A stretch of DNA of 64,000 nt, from positions 1 through 64,000 of the forward strand of contig DATDIL010000165.1 in assembly GCA_036521075.1 (NCBI GenBank), in the 5' to 3' direction. The DNA comes from DAIDKA01 sp036521075. Its GTDB lineage: Bacteria; Pseudomonadota; Gammaproteobacteria; Steroidobacterales; Steroidobacteraceae. The notes under the pieces were generated by a model. The model was not told the origin of the DNA, searched no databases, and was given only the letters and a program-made list of their open reading frames with translations. How positions within the stretch are numbered: the first letter of the stretch is position 1; every line of letters begins with the position of its first letter. Below, one piece after another: positions 33,152 through 41,944 of the stretch. Made by a program: the position numbers and the translations under genes.

Positions 33152-35344
33152 ATGGGGGAGAATGAAATTGTGCGGCGGGCGCTTACCGCAGTTGTTGTTG
33201 GGCTTCTGGCCAGCACCAGCGCCGCGGCCACCCCTGTTTCGGACCCGGCCGTGCAGTCCCTTGCGCACCGGGACGCAACCGGGCGCCTGCAGATCGACGT
33301 CCATTTTGACTGCGCGCTCGCACCACCGCTCGCCGCCCTCACCGCAGCGGGTGTGGCGGTAGCCTCCAGCGTCAAGCTCGGAACGCTCTGCGTTGTCGAG
33401 GGATGGGCCCCGGCTACGGCCTTGGCGCAGATTCAAGCGGTTGCGGGCGTGACGCGAATCAGCGCTCCCACCTATGTTCGGCCAACGCCGCCGCACGCGC
33501 TGCGGCCGGTTCTGCATGGCTTTACTCGCCCGCCGGAGCAAAAACAGGGTACCGGAGCGGCCATTGACCAAAACGGCGTTTCAATCATGCGTGCCGATCA
33601 GTTCGTCGCGCAGACGGGCACCACCGGTACGGGGGTCATGGTCGGGGTCCAATCCATCGGCGTAGCCACGCTCAGCGTGATCCAGGCGCGCGGCGAGCTG
33701 CCCGCCTCGATCCAGGTCCTCTACCCGACAGGCAACACCACGCCGGCAGTGGCGGATGAGGGGACTGCGCTTCTCGAGGAGATCCATGCGGTGGCGCCGG
33801 GCGCCACGCTGGTGTTCTGCGGACCGAACACCTTCGTTGATTTCACCAGCTGCATGACGCAGCTGATCAACGCGGGGGCGACCGTCCTGGTTGATGACAC
33901 CGGATTTGCCGCCGATGATCTGATGTCCCTGAACAACGACCAAAGCACCGCGATCGCGCAAATTCTGAGCCAGAATCCGGCGGTAATGGCTTTCAGTTCG
34001 GCCGGCAACAGCAACGGGACCTACTGGGAAGGCAACTACTCCCCGGTGAGCGTGGCCACGACGAGCCTGCCCGCACTGTCCTGTCCATCAGGGGCCGGGA
34101 CTGCCGATACCTATGTCGCTGCCTTTGGCAGCGACACCAGCCAAACACTGCAAGTCATGGGCGACAGTTCCTTCCCACTGCTGCTTGCGTGGGCAGACCC
34201 ACCCACCCAGCTCACCAGTCATTTCGATGTGTTCTGGTTTGCGGCGGGCAGTTCGACCGCACTGGGGTGCATGTCGACAGCCTCCGCGGCCACTAACGAA
34301 CTCATGCAGTACGTCACGCTGCCGGCAGGCTCATATACGTTGCTGGTCGCCTCACCGGATGCTTCCACGTCGGGCAAGTTTCTGAAGCTGTGGGCCGGCG
34401 GTGACGGACTGACAGCGCTGTCGGTTTCGACCCCGGGAGCCCTGGTTTCACCCCAGGCGGCGGTTCCGGGACTGCTGACGGTCGGGGCCGTGGTTGGTTC
34501 GGATGGCGTCGGCAACACCATTGAGACCTTTTCCAGCACGGGCCCGTTGACCCTCGCCTTTCCCACGCCTGCCCAGCTGCAGGCCCCTGCGCTCGTCGCG
34601 CCCGATGCGATTTCGATCGACGCCCAGGGCACGTACTTCACGGCGGATCTGTTTCCGGACGGAAACTTCTATGGCACTTCGGCCGCCGTGGCCAATGCCG
34701 CGGGCGTGGCGGCGCTGTTGCGCGGCGCCTTCCCGGCATTGAGCGCGGCGCAGGCTTCGATTGCCGTGCAAAGCGGCGCCACCGCGCTCGGTGCCACGGT
34801 GCCGAACGACAGATTCGGTTATGGCCGCATCGATGCGCTGGGAGCCTTGGCCACGCTGCCGACCCCCACCATCACGGCGCTGTCGGACCAAACCAGCAGC
34901 GGCAGCGCCAGCACCGCCGCACAACCGCTTGGCATCACCGGTACCGGCGTGCTTCACTTTTCGGTCAGCAGCAGCAATCCGACCCTGGTGCCCAATTCGA
35001 TCGTCAGCGCCGGACAGCCCGGTGTCACGCTCTCCACGGGTTGTGGATCGAGCACCCTGGCCTGCACCGTCTCGGTGAAGCCAGTGATCGGTCAGGCTGG
35101 CACCGCGATTCTTACGATTTCACTGCTCGATGGGGCAAACCGGCCTGCCACGACTCAGTGGACACTCACGGCAACGGATCCGGCCCCCGTGGTGGTCACA
35201 CCGCCAACGCCCGTGGCCACTGGCGGTGGCGGTGGCGGTGGCGGCATGCAGCTCGGAGCACTGCTGTGGCTGAGTGCGCTCATGCTATGGGCGCAGCGCC
35301 GGGCAGCAACCGCCCGCGCGACATCCATCAGAAGTACGCCGTGA
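33152..35344 (+). CDS. S8-like (subtilisin-fold) protease homologue with GlyGly-CTERM-like tail
   Basis: A 730-residue secreted protein: signal peptide, prodomain-like N-terminus, then a subtilisin-fold region. The serine motif YGTSAAVANAAGVAALL puts the nucleophile at about S510. The usual His of HGT is replaced by Glu at position 203 (DEGTALLEEIHAVAPGA), and the usual Asp motif reads VGVQSIGVA. It may therefore be a Ser-Glu-type variant like sedolisins, or inactive. The C-terminus has seven glycines, a hydrophobic stretch and an Arg pair (GALLWLSALMLWAQRR), like GlyGly-CTERM sorting signals cut by rhombosortase. A GTG at 33170, nine bases after GGGGGAG, is an alternative start. It overlaps the convergent receptor remnant by 17 bp. 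Confidence 0.75.
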   Translation: MGENEIVRRALTAVVVGLLASTSAAATPVSDPAVQSLAHRDATGRLQIDVHFDCALAPPLAALTAAGVAVASSVKLGTLCVVEGWAPATALAQIQAVAGVTRISAPTYVRPTPPHALRPVLHGFTRPPEQKQGTGAAIDQNGVSIMRADQFVAQTGTTGTGVMVGVQSIGVATLSVIQARGELPASIQVLYPTGNTTPAVADEGTALLEEIHAVAPGATLVFCGPNTFVDFTSCMTQLINAGATVLVDDTGFAADDLMSLNNDQSTAIAQILSQNPAVMAFSSAGNSNGTYWEGNYSPVSVATTSLPALSCPSGAGTADTYVAAFGSDTSQTLQVMGDSSFPLLLAWADPPTQLTSHFDVFWFAAGSSTALGCMSTASAATNELMQYVTLPAGSYTLLVASPDASTSGKFLKLWAGGDGLTALSVSTPGALVSPQAAVPGLLTVGAVVGSDGVGNTIETFSSTGPLTLAFPTPAQLQAPALVAPDAISIDAQGTYFTADLFPDGNFYGTSAAVANAAGVAALLRGAFPALSAAQASIAVQSGATALGATVPNDRFGYGRIDALGALATLPTPTITALSDQTSSGSASTAAQPLGITGTGVLHFSVSSSNPTLVPNSIVSAGQPGVTLSTGCGSSTLACTVSVKPVIGQAGTAILTISLLDGANRPATTQWTLTATDPAPVVVTPPTPVATGGGGGGGGMQLGALLWLSALMLWAQRRAATARATSIRSTP

Positions 35345-36240
35345 GCTTCAGCACACCGGAGAATGGCTCCAGTGGATGCACCTGGATGCCATCGACGCCG
35401 GCCAGCGGTTCATCCTGCACTCGCGAGGTGTAGTAGTACGCCGACGCGTTCGCATGCGTGTTGAACAGATTGTAGAGGCTCAGCTGCAATTTCAGGCTGG
35501 CGATCCATGGCCCCTGCAGGGCAAACGCGGCCAGATCGCCGCGGTAGCGCGCGTGGGAGAATGCCAGATCGGTGTTCAGCTCGATCCGGCCGCGGCCGAT
35601 ACTGGCCGGAAAGTTCGACCCCTCGGCGGCGACTGGGCGCGCTGGCAGCATCCTGTCCGGCAGGCCATCTGACCCCCGGCACTCGTGCGGGTCTCGGTTT
35701 GCTGTTCCTGGTGTAGACGCCCAGAGTTCCGGCCGCGAGCGAAACCTGGTTGGGGAGGTCATTGACCAGCTTCATGTGCGTGGCGGCCACCGACCCGAAA
35801 TCGCCCACCGAGGCGTAGTACGGACCCTTGGTGTAGTCGAGCCCGTTCGCCAACTCCGGCACAATGAAGTTCAGATCGGAGTAACCCTGGCCGTGGGTAT
35901 TGGTCGGGCGGTTCACCGGCATGTCGTCCACGAAATTGGCGATGTCGGTGCCGTGATCCAGATTGAAGCCGCGGGCCAGGTACTGGTTGGCCTTGCCCTC
36001 CCCGGAATGCACGGTCACCACCAGACCCGGCACGCTCTCGAGCAGCTGCCCGACCCGGTACGCCGGACGCAGATCCAGTTCCTGCTCGGTGACCGAACCC
36101 TGGCTGGCGGTGGCCGCCGTCCCGAGCAGATTCAGGCGCGAGGCCGTGACCGTGACCTCGGTCAAGGTGTCCGATGATGTTTCGGCCGCCGTTGCAGCGC
36201 ACGTCGCGCCCAGCGCCAACCCCAAGACCAATGACCGCAT
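35328..36240 (-). pseudogene. decayed TonB-dependent receptor (internal deletion and frame loss)
   Basis: The N-terminal part is intact: signal peptide (SLVLGLALGATCAATAAE), TonB-box-like LTEVTVTASRL, and a plug domain with GEGKANQYLARGFNLDHGTD and HGQGYSDLNFIVPEL. The reading frame loses homology after about 35706 (GTLGVYTRNS). The C-terminal barrel end (QLSLYNLFNTHANASAYYYT to LKLTAYF) is in another frame from about 35621 down. A normal receptor of this type is about 650-700 residues; fewer than 300 are accounted for, so most of the barrel is gone. Confidence 0.82.
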
Positions 36241-36362
36241 CGGCCGGATCGTGCCGGCCGTAGCGGCGGTACACAAAGCGATTACGGTTACCGCAGTGTT
36301 ATCGAATCACATTAATGTGCTGATCGCACACGCTTTTCGCGATGCCAAAAGACAGTGGACCC

Positions 36363-37544
36363 CTACGTCGAAACCGTATTCCTCGGTCCGTTGTCGAACG
36401 CGGCCTGGATGGCCTGGAACGCGTGTTGCAGGAAATCCTGAACTTCTGGCCAGTGATGTACGACATACCAGCCGACGCCCAGGAGCATCAGCAGCCACAC
36501 GATGCTGCCGAATAGCGCCACCAACGCATGTCCCGGACTGTAGGTGCCGACATGTCCATAGTAATGGGCCATACGCATCTGTTTCGCCAGCGTTCCATAA
36601 ATCACACACACCGCGATGATGCCGACCCAATTGGGGACATCGGCCGCCCAGTCCCAACGCAGCAGCGGCCGCCCGGCGGCGGCTCCGACGAGGGCGACCA
36701 GGAATGCGATCAGCATCAACGCCCGCACGAGCGCGCTCACGGGACCAAAACCCACCGGCGGCGGTCCGTAATTCCCCGGGTAGGGCGCGCCGTACCAGGC
36801 GCGCTGCTGCCGGCGCCATTGCCGGCGCTGATCACGCCACAGGCGGCGCTGATCGCGCCACTGCTGGCGCCAGTGCTGTCCGGCGGCGAAGCTGGCTTGC
36901 GGACCCTGCGGTCGGCCGATCAACTCCTCCGCATTGAAGGGTTTGCCATGCGCGGCCGCCATTTGCTCGGCCGTGACCGCCACGGGCACGACAATCATCA
37001 TGACCAGGTATACCGCCCCACCAATGCCACCGGTGAGCACGGAAAACACCACGAAAACCACCCTTACCACAGTGACATCAATGCCGAAGTAAGCGGCCAG
37101 GCCATTGCAGACCCCACTGAGCATGCCGCCCTCACGGATCTGGAACAGGTGCCTGCCGGCGGGACCGGCCTGCGGGCGGCCCTCGCCCGCTGCAGGAGAC
37201 TCCGCTGCGCCGGGCGCCTCACGGCCGGCGCTCGCCGTGGATTGGGCCGCTGCTGCGCCAGCTGTCGGCGCATCGGGGCCGGATGCAGCCCCCGTTTCCA
37301 CCGGTCCCATCTCCTTCAGCGCCTGCGCGATCTCCTGCGCGGTGACGACATTCTTGTGCGCGTTGACATGGCGCGAGAGCTTGTCGGCAATGGCCTGTTC
37401 CAGATCGGCGAGGATTTCCACCCGGTCCGGATCCCCGGCAAGGCGCGTTTCCGCACTCTTCAGGTACGCGGCCAGCGCCTCGCACCCGTCGGACTCGATC
37501 TGCCACGCATTACCGTTGAGGCTGATGCTAGTGACCGTGCGCAT
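36363..37544 (-). CDS. PspC-domain membrane protein
   Basis: A 393-residue protein. The first 90 residues are a soluble domain (TVTSISLNGNAWQIESDGCE; DRVEILADLEQAIADKL) common in PadR-linked PspC proteins. A linker leads to the PspC domain (LFQIREGGMLSGVCNGLAAY, FGIDVTVVRVVFVVFSVLTG), and three more hydrophobic segments and an Arg/Trp/Gln-rich region (about residues 240-265) follow. PspC acts in phage-shock/envelope-stress sensing. ATG 37544 starts 2 bp after the PadR stop, so both genes form one operon, presumably autoregulated by PadR. Confidence 0.88.
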   Translation of the reverse strand: MRTVTSISLNGNAWQIESDGCEALAAYLKSAETRLAGDPDRVEILADLEQAIADKLSRHVNAHKNVVTAQEIAQALKEMGPVETGAASGPDAPTAGAAAAQSTASAGREAPGAAESPAAGEGRPQAGPAGRHLFQIREGGMLSGVCNGLAAYFGIDVTVVRVVFVVFSVLTGGIGGAVYLVMMIVVPVAVTAEQMAAAHGKPFNAEELIGRPQGPQASFAAGQHWRQQWRDQRRLWRDQRRQWRRQQRAWYGAPYPGNYGPPPVGFGPVSALVRALMLIAFLVALVGAAAGRPLLRWDWAADVPNWVGIIAVCVIYGTLAKQMRMAHYYGHVGTYSPGHALVALFGSIVWLLMLLGVGWYVVHHWPEVQDFLQHAFQAIQAAFDNGPRNTVST

Positions 37545-37546
37545 GG

Positions 37547-37870
37547 TCAGACTCCCAAATCTTCGATGGTTTTGTTGATGAGACGCCAATAGGCGACCAG
37601 TTCGGCAAGTTGCGCCTGACCGCTGCCCGTCAAGGCGTAGTACTTGCGGGGCGGACCGGACTCGGATTCCTTCCAGTCATAGTCCACCAGGCCATCGCGC
37701 CGCATCCGGCTGAGCAGCGGATACAGTGTCCCCTCCTGGGTCGCGAACTCGGTATCGGCGAGCTTGCGCAGGATGTCGGCGACATAGACGCGGTCAGCGT
37801 CGATGACCTTGAGAATGAGGAATTCGAGCAGCCCCTTGCGCATCGGCCCGAATTTTTCGTTGGCAGCCAT
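37547..37870 (-). CDS. PadR-family transcriptional repressor
   Basis: A 107-residue winged-helix regulator: GLLEFLILKVIDADRVYVAD, ATQEGTLYPLLSRMRRDGLV (recognition helix and wing) and SGPPRKYYALTGSGQAQL are family hallmarks. Its gene begins 20 bp downstream of a 24-bp perfect inverted repeat, a likely own operator. PadR-PspC pairs are common in proteobacteria and respond to envelope or antibiotic stress; the signal here is unknown. Confidence 0.92.
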   Translation of the reverse strand: MAANEKFGPMRKGLLEFLILKVIDADRVYVADILRKLADTEFATQEGTLYPLLSRMRRDGLVDYDWKESESGPPRKYYALTGSGQAQLAELVAYWRLINKTIEDLGV

Positions 37871-37890
37871 GAAAGCCCTTGCTCCAGTAC

Positions 37891-37914
37891 GCTACCTTTT
37901 TATCACAAGGTAGC
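37891..37914. promoter_or_regulatory. probable PadR operator
   Basis: GCTACCTT and AAGGTAGC form an exact 8-bp inverted repeat separated by 8 bp, ending 20 bp upstream of the PadR start codon. Dyads with TACCTT-type arms are common PadR targets, so this is the likely autoregulatory site of the PadR-PspC operon. Confidence 0.65.
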
Positions 37915-38016
37915 TTTAATTGGAAGCAGGCAGACCTGACTGGCACTACATCGGCTGTCTTTCCGGGTCCGCTGCGCAACCGCCGCGCGCCCGTCCGGGC
38001 ATCGTGCGCATACTGA

Positions 38017-38955
38017 TCATTCGTGCGACTTCACGGTCCAGGGCGACTTCGAGTAATACGGCGAACCGATGAAGTCCGCTTCCACCGGCCCCACTGCGCC
38101 ATCGATGATCTTGAACGTCTCAATGAAACTCCAGGTCTGCGGCTCCTGGAACGGTGACGTTCTTGGGGTGCCGTCGGTGAGCTTGAAGTCAACGACGTTG
38201 CCCTTGTGATCGATGAAGCCGCGGAACATCACCAGGCCGCGCGCTTCGTCGACCATCACCACTTCGCGCCGAACGCGCTTGTTGAACAAATAGGTGCCGA
38301 GTTTGAAGGGGCCCGCGCACCCATGCGGCGCGGTCTCCAGGCCATTCTCGATTCGATGGCAGAACGGCGCAAACTGAGTATGCAAGGTGCCATCATTGTG
38401 CGCGAGCGTGGCGTAATAGCCATCGGCGATGCGCATGAGCTCGGCCCGCGGGCGTCGCTGCGTGGGGGTCAAAAGCTGACGCAGCATGGGATCATGCGTG
38501 AGCTTGGTGACGTCCCCGAAGGGCGTCGGTGGCGCGCTGACCAGCCGCTTGGTCGACAGCAGATGCTCCGCCTCGACAATTCTGCCGTTCGTGATGCGCA
38601 GCCGGATGGCCAGGAAGGCGGGGGTCTTGCCCATCATCACGGCAGTGTAGATGCCGGCGTTGCCCGTGGCCGGATCCGTGAAGGTCAAGGCCGGCCCAAC
38701 CTCGGAGGTCACCACATCCCAGCTGCCATCCGGAAATGGCATCTGCACGTTGTTCTCCATGAAGCGAACATGCGCGGCGAACGGCGCCTGCTTCGGGTCA
38801 TGGTGGACGTAGGCCGCCCGGTACTGGTCAGCGATCTGCGTGAGACACGCATCATCGCAGGCTGCGCGCGCGACGCACGCGCCGCACAGCGGTGCCGCCA
38901 CGATGACCAGCCCCAGCCATCCGTAACGGCGCGAAACCCTGGAATTCCAGCGCAT
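38017..38955 (-). CDS. secreted protein of unknown function (SnoaL-like repeats possible)
   Basis: A 312-residue protein with a signal peptide (GWLGLVIVAAPLCGACVARA) followed by DDACLTQIADQYRAAYVHHD. A second similar stretch (LMRIADGYYATLAHNDGTLH) appears about 145 residues later, suggesting two related NTF2/SnoaL-like halves. FCHRIENGLETAPHGCAGPF carries a Cys pair. I do not assign a function. ATG 38955 has a good AGGGGGAT ribosome-binding site. It lies 27 bp downstream of the carotenoid-oxygenase-family gene and is probably co-transcribed with it. Confidence 0.7.
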   Translation of the reverse strand: MRWNSRVSRRYGWLGLVIVAAPLCGACVARAACDDACLTQIADQYRAAYVHHDPKQAPFAAHVRFMENNVQMPFPDGSWDVVTSEVGPALTFTDPATGNAGIYTAVMMGKTPAFLAIRLRITNGRIVEAEHLLSTKRLVSAPPTPFGDVTKLTHDPMLRQLLTPTQRRPRAELMRIADGYYATLAHNDGTLHTQFAPFCHRIENGLETAPHGCAGPFKLGTYLFNKRVRREVVMVDEARGLVMFRGFIDHKGNVVDFKLTDGTPRTSPFQEPQTWSFIETFKIIDGAVGPVEADFIGSPYYSKSPWTVKSHE

Positions 38956-38982
38956 TGCGATCCCCCTCATTGTTCTTGTCCC

Positions 38983-40455
38983 CTACACCAGCGGCAGCTC
39001 ACCCTTGCCGGCCCAGGTACCGTGTACCTGCGAACTCAATCTGAATGGCATGATCACCCGCGCCACATCGCCATCCCCCAGGTGTTCGGCGTCCGCGATG
39101 ATCAGTTCCGAGCGCATCTCGGCATAGTTGGATGCGACACCGATGAGGTATCCCTGCCCTTCCGCGTTACCACGCGGCACGAAGGTGCATTCCTGCAACG
39201 CATGGGTCTTGCCGACAAAATACCGGTCGATCTTGCGGGTCTGTACATCGAACCGCCCATAGGAGTTCGGAACCGAAACCGGGGCACGCGGACCGGAGCG
39301 TTCGCGGTCATAGGGCCTGTGCGGATCGGTGAAGCTCGTATAGATATAGCGTGAGCGCAATGAGAGGGTGCGTGGGTCCACCTTGCCGATGTCGACAACC
39401 GGCATGTCCCAGAGCAACTCTTCCTGCCAGGCGTCGGAGGCGGAATCCAGATCCAGGGTGAACTTGCGGATGAAAGCCCGTGCCTTGGCGGGATTGAACG
39501 GTGTCCCGTCCACGTTGGGGAAGAACGGAAAGAAGTTCGAGTCCCAGAACGGCGCGTACAAAACCACCTTGTTGCCTTCGCTGTAGGCGTTGAAGGTGTG
39601 CATGTGGCAGCGATTCGGACCCTTGAACCAGCGCATCTCCTTCGCGCTGCCCTCACGGGGCATGACGCCGATGTAGCCCGGCTTGGTCGAGTCCCAACCC
39701 CAGTGGATCTTGCCGGCCTTCAGGCGCTCCATGCTGGTGACATAGCCGGAGAACGGCATCACCACATGGCGATGGGTGAGGGCCATGTCATGGATGATGC
39801 TCACATAAGGCACCTTGACCCGCACTTCGTGGCGCACCTTGCCGGTCCGATCGATGCTGTAGATGAACAGGTCATCCGAGGCGAGGCCCGTCGCCTCGTA
39901 GCCGAAGGCCACCATCTCGCCGGTGACCGGATCGAGCTTGGGGTGCGCCGAGAAGGTCTGGCTCTTCCAGTCACCATGGAAATCCCAAGGCCCGATGGTT
40001 TCAAGCGTGTTCGGATTGATCTGGTGCGGCAGTCCATCCTCCTTCAATGCAAACAGCTTGCCCGCGTGTGCCACCGGAGTCGTATTGGAGACCGTACGCA
40101 GGTTCGGATGTAGCGGATCGCGGACGGACGCATCGTCGGTGAAGGGATTGCGGTAGTAACCGTAGAGCTGATGTCGCGCCTCGCGCTGCATCTGCAGACG
40201 ATGCGTGTTCACGAAGCGGCCCTTGTAATCCACCTTGCCGCCCTTGAAGCGGAAGCTGCTGATGTAGCCGTCGGCATTGAGAATGGCATCGTCGGGAAAC
40301 TTCGGGGGGTAATACCATTCGTAGCCCGAGCGATAGAATGCGCCGTCCAGGTCCTGCGGAATCTTGCCGACGACTTCGCAGTCATCGATGGCCACTTCGA
40401 ACCGCAGCGGCGACATGAAGCCGCGCCCCGCCGCACTCTCAGACAAATCGGCCAT
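38983..40455 (-). CDS. carotenoid/lignostilbene cleavage dioxygenase family protein
   Basis: A 490-residue seven-bladed propeller, non-haem iron dioxygenase of the carotenoid-cleavage family (lignostilbene dioxygenases and apocarotenoid oxygenases). The four iron-binding His are visible in order: TFSAHPKLDP, SIIHDMALT, NRCHMHTFNAYSEG and the C-terminal VHGTWAGKGELPLV. GAFYRSGYEWYYPP near the N-terminus and FHGDWKSQ are family features. With LigAB and tannase in the same window, a lignin-type stilbene is a likelier substrate than a carotenoid. A purine-rich AAAGGGGGCG run lies upstream of ATG 40455. Confidence 0.9.
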   Translation of the reverse strand: MADLSESAAGRGFMSPLRFEVAIDDCEVVGKIPQDLDGAFYRSGYEWYYPPKFPDDAILNADGYISSFRFKGGKVDYKGRFVNTHRLQMQREARHQLYGYYRNPFTDDASVRDPLHPNLRTVSNTTPVAHAGKLFALKEDGLPHQINPNTLETIGPWDFHGDWKSQTFSAHPKLDPVTGEMVAFGYEATGLASDDLFIYSIDRTGKVRHEVRVKVPYVSIIHDMALTHRHVVMPFSGYVTSMERLKAGKIHWGWDSTKPGYIGVMPREGSAKEMRWFKGPNRCHMHTFNAYSEGNKVVLYAPFWDSNFFPFFPNVDGTPFNPAKARAFIRKFTLDLDSASDAWQEELLWDMPVVDIGKVDPRTLSLRSRYIYTSFTDPHRPYDRERSGPRAPVSVPNSYGRFDVQTRKIDRYFVGKTHALQECTFVPRGNAEGQGYLIGVASNYAEMRSELIIADAEHLGDGDVARVIMPFRLSSQVHGTWAGKGELPLV

Positions 40456-40633
40456 GTCGCGCGCCCCCTTTGAGTCTCACCGCAATGTACTCCCGTCCAG
40501 CCACCGCATACACACAAATGCCGGCAAACTGTCACCCATGCGACCACCGGCCGCAATGCGGCAATGCCGGCCACCGCGCAGCGGCGGCCGGGGGGATTGC
40601 CAGCCATACCGCCGCTGCAGTGCGGACGATGGA

Positions 40634-40933
40634 TTATTCGGGTTTGAGCCGGTTGTCCACTCGTACGACGCCATCGACGCTTTGGGCATCGCGCGTCACC
40701 GTGTTGATATCACCCTGTGGCATCTGTCCGCCCACCAGTGTTACCACGCCGTCGTGGGTCATCACCATGACATGCGGCGCCACGGTGGGATCATCCGTCT
40801 GCAGTTTCTGCTTCACCTGTTCAGTGATCTGCCGATCGTTCGCCTTGGCACTGTGCGATTCGGCATGCACCAGCATCGGTGTCGACGCGATGAACGCGGT
40901 CGCAACCAGGGTGAGTAGTGGTTTGTGGGTCAT
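40634..40933 (-). CDS. BON-domain periplasmic protein
   Basis: A 99-residue secreted protein: signal peptide (LLTLVATAFIASTPMLVHAE) and one BON domain (ITEQVKQKLQTDD, HDGVVTLVGG, AQSVDGVVRVDNRL). BON proteins such as OsmY bind phospholipid or stabilise the envelope under stress. A GGAG ribosome-binding site precedes ATG 40933, making this start better than 40966. The 178 bp between this gene and the carotenoid-oxygenase-family gene hold nothing I can identify. Confidence 0.88.
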   Translation of the reverse strand: MTHKPLLTLVATAFIASTPMLVHAESHSAKANDRQITEQVKQKLQTDDPTVAPHVMVMTHDGVVTLVGGQMPQGDINTVTRDAQSVDGVVRVDNRLKPE

Positions 40934-41141
40934 GGGATGGCTCCTTGCATAAGTGACTGGCTTCATGCCCTCGAGATTGGCCTCTTCGCACGCCTGTATT
41001 TTACTCCTTTGTGCGTCGCACCGGTCTCAAGCGCGGACCTGGCATCGGGCATAGCAGCGCATTCGAATCATGGTCCGCGCCCCGATTGCATGTCGGAAGG
41101 CTCTGATAGACTCGGGCCTATACGCAGCGGACACTTGTGGC

Positions 41142-41408
41142 ATGGCAACCGGTTGGGCAGGCGAAGGCGCGGTCAACGAACAGATCGAAGCCACCGTGAA
41201 GGATGCGGTGGAGCGCGCGCGCAGCCGACTGCCGCAGGGGCCGGCTCTGACACAGTGTGCCGAATGCGGTGCCGTGATTCCGGAGGCGCGACGACAGGCC
41301 GTGCCCGGCGTGCGGTTGTGCCTGATCTGCCAGGAGGCGGCCGACGCCAGTGCCGCGAACTTCAGTGGCTATAACCGGCGCGGCAGCAAGGACAGCCAGC
41401 TGCGCTAA
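41142..41408 (+). CDS. small DksA/TraR-type zinc-finger protein
   Basis: An 88-residue protein with a helical N-terminal half (EQIEATVKDAVERARSRL) and a C4 zinc finger C-x2-C-x17-C-x2-C (CAECGAVIPEARRQAVPG to CLICQ), as in YbiI/TraR-type short DksA relatives. These can act on RNA polymerase without the long coiled coil of DksA. ATG 41142 was chosen because YbiI-like proteins are about 88 residues. Confidence 0.85.
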   Translation: MATGWAGEGAVNEQIEATVKDAVERARSRLPQGPALTQCAECGAVIPEARRQAVPGVRLCLICQEAADASAANFSGYNRRGSKDSQLR

Positions 41409-41467
41409 AGACAGCTGTGCCGATTGTCCTACTGCCACGCCCGTGTTGCTGTGCCATCATCAGCGGC

Positions 41468-41944
41468 ATGTCGGCACAGAAAATCGGTGTGGCGGTCGCG
41501 GCAGTCATGGCGGGCGGCCTGCTTCTTCCCGCCCTCGCCCATGCCGAGCAATGGGCCTATGCCATGCAAACCGGCCATGGCGACCATTCCATCCAGGTGG
41601 ACGTGGATAGTCTCGCCCACAAGCAAGGCTATATCGCGGCGCGCCTGCTGTATCAGTACTACCCGAACGAGGGGAGCGCTTCCGAGCCGGCCTCCGCTAC
41701 CGTTCACTCTGCTGTGGTCGAGGGCGCGTTCGATTGCAAGGGGCGGCGCTTCCAGACCTTGAGCCGAACGCAGTACGCGGCGGCGCAAGCCAAGGGTGCT
41801 GCGGGACCGACTGTTCACTCCGACCTGGCCGCGGAGCGCTGGAAGTTGGCCAGTGCGGACCCGGAAACCTTCGCGATCATCGATTGGGTGTGCAGTGTCG
41901 CGACCCACAAGTTGGCCCAGGATCAGGCCGGCTCCAAACCGTAG
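41468..41944 (+). CDS. small secreted protein, surface-adhesin-E-like
   Basis: A 158-residue protein with a signal peptide (VAVAAVMAGGLLLPALAHA) and a compact domain starting EQWAYAMQTGHGDHSIQVDV. Two Cys (FDCKGRR and DWVCSVA) could pair. The pattern resembles small 'surface-adhesin protein E'-type proteins, but the match is weak. The 3' end overlaps the convergent ModA-like gene by 22 bp. Confidence 0.65.
   Translation: MSAQKIGVAVAAVMAGGLLLPALAHAEQWAYAMQTGHGDHSIQVDVDSLAHKQGYIAARLLYQYYPNEGSASEPASATVHSAVVEGAFDCKGRRFQTLSRTQYAAAQAKGAAGPTVHSDLAAERWKLASADPETFAIIDWVCSVATHKLAQDQAGSKP

Noticed and set aside
36308..36319. 12-bp palindrome CACATTAATGTG upstream of the decayed TonB receptor
   Set aside because: Could be an old operator of the receptor, but with a dead gene and no second site it cannot be supported.
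36528..37592. 354-codon plus-strand open frame opposite the PspC gene
   Set aside because: Antisense shadow of a convincing PspC protein.
38206..39354. 382-codon plus-strand open frame opposite the secreted protein and carotenoid oxygenase
   Set aside because: Composition typical of antisense frames; both opposite-strand genes have clear starts and motifs.
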